A stretch of 64,000 bases of DNA from DASUAS01 sp963841415 (GTDB taxonomy: Bacteria; Actinomycetota; Acidimicrobiia; IMCC26256; DASPTH01), in assembly GCA_963841415.1 (NCBI GenBank), contig CAWJCN010000004.1, positions 641,061 to 705,060 on the forward strand. Reading direction: 5' to 3'. Position 1 is the first letter of the stretch. Each line of letters starts with the position of its first letter. Shown in pieces: positions 11,744 to 20,306 of the stretch. The translations under genes and the position numbers were made by a program. The notes below the pieces were generated by a model that had not been told where the DNA came from, did not search any database, and saw nothing but the letters and a program-made list of their open reading frames with translations.

Positions 11744-12658
11744 TCAGGGTGTCGCGCGATGGTACGCGACCGCGTCGCGAACCGCTGCGGCCGTCACGTC
11801 GGTGACCATCACCCGCAACCGGTCGAGGTGGGCGTCGACAGTGCCGGTGGCGCAGACGAACGCGAGGTCGCCGTCGTGACGCGTGTGCGAAGGGTGGATC
11901 GAGCGCGCCAGCCCGTGGTTGGCGCTCCGGGCGAGGAGATGGCACTCGACCTTGGTGCACCGGGCGTTGGTGGCGACGACCGCGATGGTGGTGTTGGTCC
12001 CGGACTGCCCTTCGAAGGGTGTCTCCTCGAACGGGGCCTCCTCGGGAAAGCCGGGCGCGTCGGACGGTGCTCGCGACGCGACGATCGGCGTGCCGTCGGC
12101 ATCGACCACGTCGCCGACCGCGTTCACCACGACGAGCGCGCCCACCACGAGGTCGCCGTCGCGCGCCGACGCGCTTCCCAACCCGCCGGTCGCGCCGTGC
12201 TCCTGACCGCGCCACTTGGCGACGCTCGCGCCGCGGCCGGCGCCGACGCGTCCGGTCGTCAGTGCCGGCCCGTCCGGATCGAGCGCGGTCGCCAGGGCGG
12301 CGCGCCCTTCGTCGGGGCCGGGACGCTCGTCACCTGCCACCACGAGGTCGAAGATGGCGGCCGCGGGGACGATCGGCACCGGACCTCCGCGCGTCGGGAA
12401 GCCGCGGCCCTGCTCGGCCAGCGCGCGCATCACGCCGTCGGCCGCCGCGAGGCCGAACGCCGACCCCCCGGTGAGCACGACCGCATCGACGACCTCCACG
12501 GTCGCCAGCGGGTCGAGCACCGCGGTCTCGCGCGTCGCGGGAGCACCCCCGCGGATCTCGACCGAGCCCACGGTGCCGGGCGGGAACACCACGACCGTGG
12601 CGCCGGTGGCTGCACCGGTCCAGTGCCCGGCGAGCACCCCGGGAACGTCGGTGATCAC
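11744..12658 (-). CDS. P1 family (S58) peptidase, DmpA/L-aminopeptidase-like
   Basis: About 304 residues from GTG 12658 (ITDVPGVLAGHWTG). Family marks are VVLTGGSAFGLAAADGVMRA, FDLVVAGDERPGP (usually IFDL), and the self-cleavage/nucleophile region SGTNTTIAVVATNARCTKVE, followed by HGLARSIHPSHTRHDGD. Members are N-terminal-nucleophile enzymes that autoprocess into two chains and act as aminopeptidases or amidases on small substrates. No signal peptide is seen, so it is probably cytosolic. It starts one base after the stop of the alpha/beta hydrolase gene. Substrate is unknown. Confidence 0.88.
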   Translation of the reverse strand: MITDVPGVLAGHWTGAATGATVVVFPPGTVGSVEIRGGAPATRETAVLDPLATVEVVDAVVLTGGSAFGLAAADGVMRALAEQGRGFPTRGGPVPIVPAAAIFDLVVAGDERPGPDEGRAALATALDPDGPALTTGRVGAGRGASVAKWRGQEHGATGGLGSASARDGDLVVGALVVVNAVGDVVDADGTPIVASRAPSDAPGFPEEAPFEETPFEGQSGTNTTIAVVATNARCTKVECHLLARSANHGLARSIHPSHTRHDGDLAFVCATGTVDAHLDRLRVMVTDVTAAAVRDAVAYHRATP

Positions 12659-12659
12659 G

Positions 12660-13686
12660 TCAGCCCGCGGACGCGGACGCGGGCGCCTCGTCGGCGCGGT
12701 CGTCGACCGCCGAACACGCGCGCGCGAAGTCCATGACGAGCGCGTCGAGCTCGTCGGTGCGCTCGTACATGAGCATGTGTCCGGCACCGGGGTACTCCAC
12801 GAGGCGCGCGCCCGGCACGAGCTCGGCGATGCGCCGGGCGTCGCGCGGCGGTGTGCAGCGCGTCGGCGGTGCCGACGACGACCAGCGTCGGGACGTGCAG
12901 TTCGGGCAGGCCCTCGGTGAGGTCGAGGTGCAGCAGTGCCGACACGGCTTCGCGTGTTGTCTGCTTGTCACATCCGGCGAGCATCTCGCGGGTCGCCTCG
13001 ACATGGCTCGGGTGCGGATCGTCGCCGAAGCCGATGCGGGCGAGCAGCAACCCGAGGTTGCGCTGACGCATGAACGTGCCGACGTCGGGGCCGACGTTGA
13101 CCACCTTCTCGAGCGCGCCGCGCACGCGCTTGGCGTCGCTGACGAGGTTGTGCGACGACGTCGACATGAGCACCAGCCCTCGCACGCGCGCCTCGACCAC
13201 CTCGGGGTGACGGATGGCGAACGCCTGGACCGACATGCCGCCCATCGAATGCCCGACGAGCACGACGTCGCGCAGGTCGAGCTCCTCCAACACCGTGCGC
13301 AGGTCGTCGGCCAGGTTGTCGAGCGAGTGACCGGTCGCGCCGACGCGCGACTCACCGTGCCCGCGCGAGTCGAACGCGACGGCACGGAAGCCAGCCGCCG
13401 GGAACGTGTCGAACTGCTTGGACCAGACCCGAGAGGAGAGGGTGACGCCGTGGCAGAACACCACCGCCGGACCCGCACCCCGGCTGATGGTGGAGAGGGT
13501 GCCGCCGTCGTGGCTGGCGAGCATGCGGGCGTCGTCGAACTTCGGGACCAGCTCCACGCCCGTGTCGGGGTCGTCGCGGTGGCGCAGGCGGGCCACCAGC
13601 GCTCGCTCGGTCGCGTACGCGAGACCGACGGTGCCGGCCGCGACACCCGCGACGAGTCCCGAGCGCTTCAGCGCCTTCGCAGCCAT
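12660..13686 (-). CDS. Alpha/beta-fold hydrolase, with a one-base frame break near its 3' end
   Basis: About 341 residues once the frame is repaired. After an N-terminal hydrophobic stretch (LVAGVAAGTVGLAYA) comes a standard hydrolase: FCHGVTLSSRVW (oxyanion region), DSRGHGES, the nucleophile elbow VGHSMGGMS and TLVVVGTADALHT. Beyond this the expected ending (DARRIAELVPG, then AGHMLMYERTDELDAL with the catalytic His) lies in another frame and ends at 12660. The break is near 12850; length is 3 x 342 + 1. As written, the catalytic His is cut off from the Ser. The gene sits in the alr operon, one base from the S58 peptidase. Substrate is unknown. Confidence 0.87.
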
Positions 13687-13692
13687 CGAAGG

Positions 13693-14856
13693 TCAGTCCC
13701 CTTGCCCACCGACGTAGGTGCGGGGCACGCGGGCGCCGATGCCGGTGACGATCTCGTAGGAGATCGTGCCGAGCCGCTCGCTCCACTCGGTGGCGGTGAT
13801 CTCCTCGTCGCCCTGGGGACCGATGAGCACCACCTCGTCGTCGGGTTCCGCGGGCACGTCGCCCAGGTCGACGAGCAGCTGGTCCATCGTGACCGCACCG
13901 AGGATCGGGCACCGCCGGCCGCCGATCAGCACCTCGCCCCCGGCCAAGCCGAGGTTGCGGGGCACGCCGTCGGCGTACCCGGCGGGAACGGTCGCGACGC
14001 GCCCGGTCGTGCCCACTTCGGCGCGCAGACCGTACGAGACGCGCGAACCCGCCGGCAGCGTCTTCACCAACGTCACCAGGGCACGGAGCGACAAAGCGGG
14101 CCGCAGCCCGGGCTCGCGTTCGGCCAGGGCCGGCGCGGGCGGCAGGCCGTAACAGGCGATGCCGACGCGCACGAGGTCGTAGCGCGCACCGGGTGCCGCG
14201 AGCAGCCCGGCCGAGTTCGCCGCGTGCGCGAGCGGAGGACGCAGACCGGCGGCGTCGAGCGCGTCGAGGACGTCGTCGAACGCCGACAGTTGCTCCGCCG
14301 TGTACGGATTATCGGGCTCGTCGGCGACCGCGAGGTGCGTGCACACCCCCGCGAACGTCAGCTCGTCGCGAGCGGAGATCATCCGCGCCAAGACGAGCGC
14401 GTCGGCCGGTGCGCACCCGACGCGGTGCATGCCGGTGTCGACCTTGAGATGCACGTCGAGCGCTGCCGACCGTCCCGAGTCGGCAACGGACTTCGCCAGC
14501 GCGTCGATGCCCGCCTCGGTGTAGACGACCGGGGTCAGGTCGGCGGCGACGACCCGCGCCACGACGCGTGGCGACGGCTCCGAGAGGAGCATCGTCGGTG
14601 CCCCGATCCCGGCGTCGCGCAGCTGCTCGCCCTCCTCGACGCGTGCAACCCCCAACCAGGTTGCGCCCGCGTCGAGCGCGGCGCGCGCCACCGGCACGGC
14701 CCCGTGGCCGTAGCCGTTCGCCTTGACCACCGCCAGCAGCGCCGCGGGCGCGGCGACCGCGCGCAGCGCGGCGACGTTGTGGTGGACGGCGTCGAGGTCG
14801 ACCTCGCTCCAGACCGCGCGCGCGTCGGCGGCGACCACCCGGTTCGGGCTGCTCAT
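13693..14856 (-). CDS. alr: Alanine racemase
   Basis: A 387-residue PLP enzyme that makes D-alanine for peptidoglycan. The PLP lysine lies in LLAVVKANGYGHGAVPVARA and the catalytic Tyr side in RVSYGLRAEVGTTGRVAT followed by PAGYADGVPR; MDQLLVDLGDV is the third family block. Length is usual. The ATG at 14856 overlaps the stop of the upstream NAD(P)H-hydrate repair gene by three to four bases, an arrangement of nnr and alr common in actinobacteria. Confidence 0.96.
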   Translation of the reverse strand: MSSPNRVVAADARAVWSEVDLDAVHHNVAALRAVAAPAALLAVVKANGYGHGAVPVARAALDAGATWLGVARVEEGEQLRDAGIGAPTMLLSEPSPRVVARVVAADLTPVVYTEAGIDALAKSVADSGRSAALDVHLKVDTGMHRVGCAPADALVLARMISARDELTFAGVCTHLAVADEPDNPYTAEQLSAFDDVLDALDAAGLRPPLAHAANSAGLLAAPGARYDLVRVGIACYGLPPAPALAEREPGLRPALSLRALVTLVKTLPAGSRVSYGLRAEVGTTGRVATVPAGYADGVPRNLGLAGGEVLIGGRRCPILGAVTMDQLLVDLGDVPAEPDDEVVLIGPQGDEEITATEWSERLGTISYEIVTGIGARVPRTYVGGQGD

Positions 14857-16331
14857 GGGTTCGCTCCCAACTCCTGCAGCGTACGGGCCAGGCCACTCAC
14901 GAGGTCACCCGCGATGAGGCCAGGCCCGTCGACCGCGACCGCCCGATCGGCGGTGCGCCCGTGCACCCATGCGGCCGCAGCCGCGGCGCGGAAGGTGTCG
15001 AGGCCTCGGGCCAGGAAGCCGGCGATGATCCCGGTGAGCACGTCGCCGCTGCCGGCAGTGGCGAGAGCAGCGCCGCCGGTGGGGTTGAGGGCGACGGCGC
15101 CGTCAGGGGCCGCCACCACCGTGCCCGCTCCCTTCAGGAGCACCACCGCACGCGACCGGTCGGCGAGCGCGCGGGCGGCGGCGAGGCGGTCGCCGCCCAC
15201 CGGCGCGCCCATGAGCCGCTGGTACTCGCCCGCGTGCGGCGTGAGCACGGCCGGCGCGCCGAGCGTGGCGCGCGCGTGGAGCGACGTGAAGTCGCCGGCG
15301 AGGGCGTTGAGGCCGTCGGCGTCGAGCACGAGCGGGGATCGTGCTTCGGCGACGACCGTGCGCACCGCGAACTGGAGGTCGGGATCGCCCGCTCCGCCCA
15401 GGCCGGGACCCAGCGCGATCGCCGCGAAGCGACCGACGTCGGCGAGGACCGTCTCGGCCGCGCCGCGCGCGAGCGATCCGCCCGCGTCCGCGGGCAATAC
15501 CCGCGTGATGACCTCGCCACCCGACGCCGCGCGCGCGGCATCGAGACCGGGGAGCGCGCACCACACGATGCCGGCGCCCGCGCGCATGGCCGCGTGACTC
15601 ACGAGCATCGGCGCGCCGGTCATCCCGCCCGACCCGCCGACGACCAGCACCCCCGACTGCCACTTGTGCGCGTCGGGCGCGCGGGTGGGCAACCAGTCGC
15701 GCACGTCGTCGGCGGTCACGAGCGCTGCCGGCTCGTCGCGGACCTCACCGATGGCGCCGTCGACCGCGATCCCGATGTCGGCGACGACGACGTCACCAGA
15801 GTGAGACCGCCCCGGTTCGAACACGACGCCGGGCTTGCGCGCCGCGAAGGTCACGGTGCGGTTCGCGCGCACGACTGGGCCGAAGACCATCCCGGTGAGG
15901 CCGTCGACGCCCGACGGGATGTCGACGGCCACGATCTCACCGGCCCACCCGCCGAGCTGCGCGACGATCCATGCCGCGTCACCAGCGAGCGTGCCGCGGA
16001 ACCCGGTGCCGTACATCGCGTCGACGACCACGTCGGCGGTCGCCAACGCGCGCGTGAACCAGCGCCGGTCGACGGGATCGATCAGCGAGCACACGGTCGT
16101 GCGCACGCCCCAGCCCGCGAGGACGCGCGCCGCGACGAGCCCGTCGCCCCCGTTGTTGCCCTTCCCGCACACGAGCAGGACGCGCCGCCCGTAGACGCCG
16201 TGCAGGGCGCGCCGCACCTCCCACGCGACCGCCCGGCCGGCGCGGTCCATCAGCACCTCGACCGGCGTGCCGCTGGCGATGGCGCGCTGGTCGGCCGCGC
16301 CCATGGCCTCGGGAGTGAGCACGGGTTCCAC
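14853..16331 (-). CDS. nnr: Bifunctional NAD(P)H-hydrate epimerase / ADP-dependent dehydratase
   Basis: A 492-residue two-domain repair enzyme for hydrated NAD(P)H. The N-terminal YjeF_N epimerase domain (about residues 1-210) contains LLVCGKGNNGGDGLVAARVL and VDIPSGVDGLTG. The C-terminal ribokinase-like dehydratase domain has VLVVGGSGGMTGAP, ALGPGLGG, VLTPHAGEYQRLMG and the phosphate-binding ATAGSGDVLTGIIAG. The GTG start at 16331 lies 7 bp after acpS. The order acpS-nnr-alr downstream of glmM/glmS is familiar in actinobacteria. No frame problems were seen. Confidence 0.95.
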   Translation of the reverse strand: MEPVLTPEAMGAADQRAIASGTPVEVLMDRAGRAVAWEVRRALHGVYGRRVLLVCGKGNNGGDGLVAARVLAGWGVRTTVCSLIDPVDRRWFTRALATADVVVDAMYGTGFRGTLAGDAAWIVAQLGGWAGEIVAVDIPSGVDGLTGMVFGPVVRANRTVTFAARKPGVVFEPGRSHSGDVVVADIGIAVDGAIGEVRDEPAALVTADDVRDWLPTRAPDAHKWQSGVLVVGGSGGMTGAPMLVSHAAMRAGAGIVWCALPGLDAARAASGGEVITRVLPADAGGSLARGAAETVLADVGRFAAIALGPGLGGAGDPDLQFAVRTVVAEARSPLVLDADGLNALAGDFTSLHARATLGAPAVLTPHAGEYQRLMGAPVGGDRLAAARALADRSRAVVLLKGAGTVVAAPDGAVALNPTGGAALATAGSGDVLTGIIAGFLARGLDTFRAAAAAAWVHGRTADRAVAVDGPGLIAGDLVSGLARTLQELGANP

Positions 16332-16338
16332 GCGTGCG

Positions 16339-16728
16339 TCAGCCCAGCGCGAGCACGACGGCCATGGCGGTGACGTCGGTGTGCGTCAACGACACGCGCC
16401 ACGCCCGCACGCCGCGCTCCTCTGCCAACGCCGCAGCCGCGCCGTGCAGGGTTAGCGACGGCGCGCCGCTGTCGTCGTCGCGCACCACCTCGACCTCGCG
16501 GAACGCGAACGAGCCCAGCCCCGCGCCGAGCGCCTTCATCACCGCTTCCTTGGCGCCGAAGCGCACCGCGAGTCGCGACACCGGGTCGTGGTGCTCGTAG
16601 GCGTAGGCCTGCTCGCCGTCGGTGAAGAGACGGGCGGAGAGGCTGGCGCGTCGCTGCAGCGCCAGCCGGAACCGCTCGATCTCCACCAGGTCGGTCCCGA
16701 GACCGCGGATCCCGAGCGGCGTGTCCAT
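16339..16728 (-). CDS. acpS: Holo-[acyl-carrier-protein] synthase
   Basis: A 129-residue phosphopantetheinyl transferase that activates ACP with CoA. The two Mg/CoA motifs are GIRGLGTDLVEIERFRLAL and RFGAKEAVMKALGAG. The start is taken at ATG 16728 (MDTPLGIRG). Upstream in-frame sequence only translates the 62-bp repeats described separately and has no family similarity. The start codon itself lies inside the first repeat copy. The gene is 132 bp downstream of the giant glmS-like gene. Confidence 0.93.
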   Translation of the reverse strand: MDTPLGIRGLGTDLVEIERFRLALQRRASLSARLFTDGEQAYAYEHHDPVSRLAVRFGAKEAVMKALGAGLGSFAFREVEVVRDDDSGAPSLTLHGAAAALAEERGVRAWRVSLTHTDVTAMAVVLALG

Positions 16729-16863
16729 CACCACGGTCGATTCCGCTCCGGCGTCCCGGCCATCCGGCCACGGCTCCGCTGCATCTCCATCACCACGGTC
16801 GATTCCGCTCCGGCGTCCCGGCCATCCGGCCACGCCTCCGCTGCATCTCCATCACCACAGTCA
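16724..16863. repeat. Tandem 62-bp repeat (2.2 copies) between acpS and the glmS-like gene
   Basis: A 62-bp unit occurs at 16724-16785 and 16786-16847, and a third copy starts at 16848 and breaks down after about 12-14 bp. The two full copies differ at one visible position (CGGCTCCG versus CGCCTCCG). The unit begins TCCATCACCACGGTCGATTC and ends CCGCTGCATC. On the minus strand each copy carries GTGGTGATGGA, so each re-creates the acpS start region. As 62 is not a multiple of three, the copies are not in frame with each other. Such a repeat may come from a recent slippage duplication of the acpS leader. Confidence 0.93.
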
Positions 16864-19800
16864 GCGCCAACGGTCGGCGAGGACGTACACCGGCTCGGTG
16901 AGGAGGTCGACGAGGTCGAAGCTCGCCAGGCGCGCGTCGTCGAAGGTGGGCGTGGTCTCGGTGACCGCGTCGCGCAACGCGCCGTAGCGACCCTGGTAGC
17001 CCTGGAGCACCGTGCGCGCGACGTCGGCGGGGCGGTTCGCCGCGAACCGGGCGTGCAGGAGCGTCAGCCCGACCGTGACGTTGTCCTTGACCTCGGGGAC
17101 GATCACCATCGTGCGCCCGTCGCGCCGCCCGCGGGCGACCGTGACCTCGCGTTGCGTCGCGACACGGTGCTTCGTGCCGATCAGGCGCGGGTCGTCATCG
17201 GTGCGCGAGCGCAGGTCCACGGAGATGCCGCCCCGGTCGACGACGTGGATGGTCGCGTCGTCGCTGTCGACGTCGCCCTCGATGCGATACCGGGTGAAGC
17301 CGACGATCTGCTCGACTGCCGGGTCGAGCGCAACCAGCGTGCGCAGGGCGCGGTAGCTGAGCGCGTCGCGTGCGGCCCCGGCGGCCAGCACCTCGCGCGC
17401 CAGCGCGACCTGGAGCAGCTCCTCGTCGGAGCGCGAGATGCCGACCGTGACCGTCTTGGCCTGGTGCTTGATCGCGTCGACCGGACGAGTGAGCTCGTCG
17501 ATGCCCGCGGTGAGCGCGGCCGTGAGGTCTTCCACGACGCGGCTCGGCGTGCCCACCGCGCCGTGCTCGACCTGGTACATGTCGAGCGGGAGCATGCCGG
17601 TGGCGTAGCGCAGCAGCGACGCGATGCGCACCGCGGTGCCCGCCTCGAGGTCGCCGTCGAAGCTGCCGACGCGGAGGCCGTCGAGGAAGGTCGCAACCGG
17701 ACCTTCGATCTGGGGGCCGAGGCGCACGAGGAGGTCGTCGCTCGACTCCGAGCCACGGACTGCGCCCGCGACGACCCCCTGGACTGCCGCGCGCACCTCA
17801 CGCAACGGACGAGCGGACGTGTCGATGGCCAGCGCCGCTTCGTATCCGAACAGGTGGCCGGCCATGGCCGAGAGCACGAACGCGACGTCGGGGTGCACTT
17901 CGGGGACGGCCACGGTCTCGAGCGCAGCACCGAACCGGCGCTCGCCCTCGGTCGCGATCACGATCGGCGCGGCGCGGTGCGCCCGGTAGATCGCGATCTC
18001 CTTCGCCACGTCGTCGGCGTTGGAGCCCTGCAGGCCCGCCGCGCACACCAGCACGAGCGGCTCGGCCGAGAGGTCGATGTGCTTCTTGTCCTCGGTGGCG
18101 TCGAAGGAGATGGACTTGTAACAGAGCTCCGACGCCTTGACCCGCACCTCGGCCGCCGCGATCCGGTTGCGACCGTTGCCGACGACGGCCCAGTACCGAC
18201 GTGACACCGCGTGCCGCTGCGCGATGCCCGCGATCGTCGACTGGAGCTCGAGCACGCGTGCCATCGCGTCGGGCAACGCACGGAGCGCCTCGAGGGTCTC
18301 GTGCACCGCGGCGGGATCGGGCGCGCCCACCTCGCCCGCGATCGCGACCGCCAGCAGGTGGCCGGCCGCGATCTGCGCGTAGAACGCCTTGGTGGACGGC
18401 ACCGCCATCTCGACGTCACGCCCGTCCGATGTGTAGAGCACGCCGTCGGACTTGTCGACGAGGTCGCTGTTGCGACGGTTGACGATGGCCACGACCGCTG
18501 CGCCCCGCGCCCGTGCCAGATCGGAGGTGCGGTTCGTGTCGGTGGTGGTCCCGCTCTGGCTGATGGCGATGACGAGCGTGTCGGACATGTCGTCGCGCAG
18601 CTGGAAGCCACTGAACTCGGTCGCGACGACCGCGTCGGTGCGCACGTGGTCGTCGGCGAGCGCCGAGAGCGCGGCGGCGAGGCTCTGGCCCGCGATCGCG
18701 GCCGTGCCCTGGCCGATGACCACGACGCGGCGAATCGTGCTGGCGCGCAGGCGCGCACGCAGGTCGTCGGGGAGCGTCTCTGTGCCCAGCGACACGGTGA
18801 GACGTCCGTCGCGCTCGATCAGCTTGCCGCGCAGCGTCTTGCGGAACGACGCCGGCGCCTCGGAGATCTCCTTGAGCAGGAAGTGCGGGTACTCGCCGCG
18901 GTCGATGTCGCGCGTGGTGATCTCGGCGCGCTGGACGTCGCCGTCGTGCACGGGGAGGGGCGTGCCGTCGAACGCAAAGCGCTCGATGCCGGTGAGCGAG
19001 CCCGCGTGGGCGGCGTCGAGCACGACCACCTGGCCGCGCGTCGCCGCCGCGCGCTCGGGATCGGCTGGCGTCTCGCCGTCCATGCGCACGTAGGTCGAGG
19101 TCTCCTCGACGAGACCGTAGGGCTCGCTCGCGACGACGTACGCGTCCTCGACCAACCCGATGTACAGGGCCTGGCCGCTGCCCCGCAAGGAGAGCAGCAG
19201 CCGATCGGGCGCCGCCGCGGTCTGCGCGGCGATGCCCATCGAGCCGGCCAGCTCGGAGACGGTGGTGCGGAACGCGTCCTCGACGGTCGCGCCGGCCTCG
19301 ATGCGGCGCGCCACCAGGGCGGGGATCACCTTGGCGTCGGTCGTGATCTCAGCCGGCACCTGGAGACGTTCGAGCGCCTTGAGGTCGGCGTAGTTGTCGA
19401 CGTCGCCGTTGAGCGCGCCGACGACATAGGGACGGTCGTGACCGTCGAGCTCCTCGTGGTTGAGCGGGTGCGCGTTGGCCTCGGAGATGATGCCGACGCT
19501 CGCCCACCGCGTGTGACCGAGCACCATCACCTCGGCGGCGTCGTCGGCCAATGCCAGGTGCAGCAGTGAATCCTCGCGGATCGCGGCACGCAACACCGCG
19601 GTGTTGTCACCGAGCTCGCCGATCTCCGCCGCCGCCTTGTACACGAACGCGAGCTGGTCGCCCATCGCGCGCACCGAGCCGGACCCGAAGAGCGGATCGG
19701 CTGTCCGCGCGTCGACGAGCCGACTGATCGCCGGCTCCGCGAGATCGAGGCCGTGATGCCGCACGAGGAGGTGGAGACCGGCGGAGTCGCGGCCGCGCAC

Positions 19801-20295
19801 CTCGAGTCGGTCGATGGCCGACAGCGCGACCTGCACCGAGAGGAACGCCTCGATGGCGGCGACGGATGGATCGGCACCGGCCAGGGCCGCGACCTCGCGC
19901 GCCGCGCGCAGCCGGTCGCGTGCCACCGCCCACACCGCGTCGCGCGCCCTGACCAATGCGGCGTTGACTGCTTCGAGTGTGTCGGATGCGAGCGCGCTGC
20001 CGAGACCGTCGTCGAGATCGCGCTCGAGCGTGTCGAGGCGATCGGTGAGCAGCTCGACGCGGTCGGCCACCAGGAGCGTGGCTTGCGGATCGCCGAGCAG
20101 AGCGCGGACGCCCGGGACGCCCCGAAGGGCCGCGTCGACGGTTTCGACGATGCCGGCGACGTCGTGCAACCGGGGCGCGAGCGGACCGTCACCGTCGAGG
20201 CTCGTCAACGCCCGGTCGAGGTCGTGGACGAGGGCCGCGGCGTCGGGCACGGGGCGCGTCGCGCGGCGGCGGACGACCCCGACGATGCCACACAT
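16861..20295 (-). CDS. Giant GlmS-like protein (glutaminase + two SIS domains + unassigned C-terminus)
   Basis: A 1144-residue relative of glucosamine-6-phosphate synthase, which makes glucosamine 6-phosphate from fructose 6-phosphate and glutamine. Cys2 of MCGIVGVV is the glutaminase nucleophile. Residues about 10-160 are an Ala/Leu/Arg/Asp-rich helical insertion absent from normal GlmS, after which the glutaminase resumes (RGRDSAGL 167-174, GHTRWASVG 260-268, LNGDVDNY 295-302). The YPHFLLKEISEAP linker is at 469-481. SIS1 is about 523-655 (SQSGTTTDT, PSTKAFYAQ); SIS2 is about 700-825 with ASELCYKS and a KKHIDLSAEPLVL replacing the usual GELKHGPLAL. Residues about 840-1144 form an extra region with no family I recognise. 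Normal GlmS is about 610 residues. Adjacent glmM supports an amino-sugar role. Confidence 0.8.
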   Translation of the reverse strand: MCGIVGVVRRRATRPVPDAAALVHDLDRALTSLDGDGPLAPRLHDVAGIVETVDAALRGVPGVRALLGDPQATLLVADRVELLTDRLDTLERDLDDGLGSALASDTLEAVNAALVRARDAVWAVARDRLRAAREVAALAGADPSVAAIEAFLSVQVALSAIDRLEVRGRDSAGLHLLVRHHGLDLAEPAISRLVDARTADPLFGSGSVRAMGDQLAFVYKAAAEIGELGDNTAVLRAAIREDSLLHLALADDAAEVMVLGHTRWASVGIISEANAHPLNHEELDGHDRPYVVGALNGDVDNYADLKALERLQVPAEITTDAKVIPALVARRIEAGATVEDAFRTTVSELAGSMGIAAQTAAAPDRLLLSLRGSGQALYIGLVEDAYVVASEPYGLVEETSTYVRMDGETPADPERAAATRGQVVVLDAAHAGSLTGIERFAFDGTPLPVHDGDVQRAEITTRDIDRGEYPHFLLKEISEAPASFRKTLRGKLIERDGRLTVSLGTETLPDDLRARLRASTIRRVVVIGQGTAAIAGQSLAAALSALADDHVRTDAVVATEFSGFQLRDDMSDTLVIAISQSGTTTDTNRTSDLARARGAAVVAIVNRRNSDLVDKSDGVLYTSDGRDVEMAVPSTKAFYAQIAAGHLLAVAIAGEVGAPDPAAVHETLEALRALPDAMARVLELQSTIAGIAQRHAVSRRYWAVVGNGRNRIAAAEVRVKASELCYKSISFDATEDKKHIDLSAEPLVLVCAAGLQGSNADDVAKEIAIYRAHRAAPIVIATEGERRFGAALETVAVPEVHPDVAFVLSAMAGHLFGYEAALAIDTSARPLREVRAAVQGVVAGAVRGSESSDDLLVRLGPQIEGPVATFLDGLRVGSFDGDLEAGTAVRIASLLRYATGMLPLDMYQVEHGAVGTPSRVVEDLTAALTAGIDELTRPVDAIKHQAKTVTVGISRSDEELLQVALAREVLAAGAARDALSYRALRTLVALDPAVEQIVGFTRYRIEGDVDSDDATIHVVDRGGISVDLRSRTDDDPRLIGTKHRVATQREVTVARGRRDGRTMVIVPEVKDNVTVGLTLLHARFAANRPADVARTVLQGYQGRYGALRDAVTETTPTFDDARLASFDLVDLLTEPVYVLADRWR

Positions 20296-20306
20296 GAGCA
20301 GAAATT

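Noticed and set aside
12733..15597. 954-codon plus-strand frame opposite the hydrolase, alr and nnr genes
   Set aside because: Three recognised enzymes occupy the minus strand here; the plus-strand product has low complexity and no domain.
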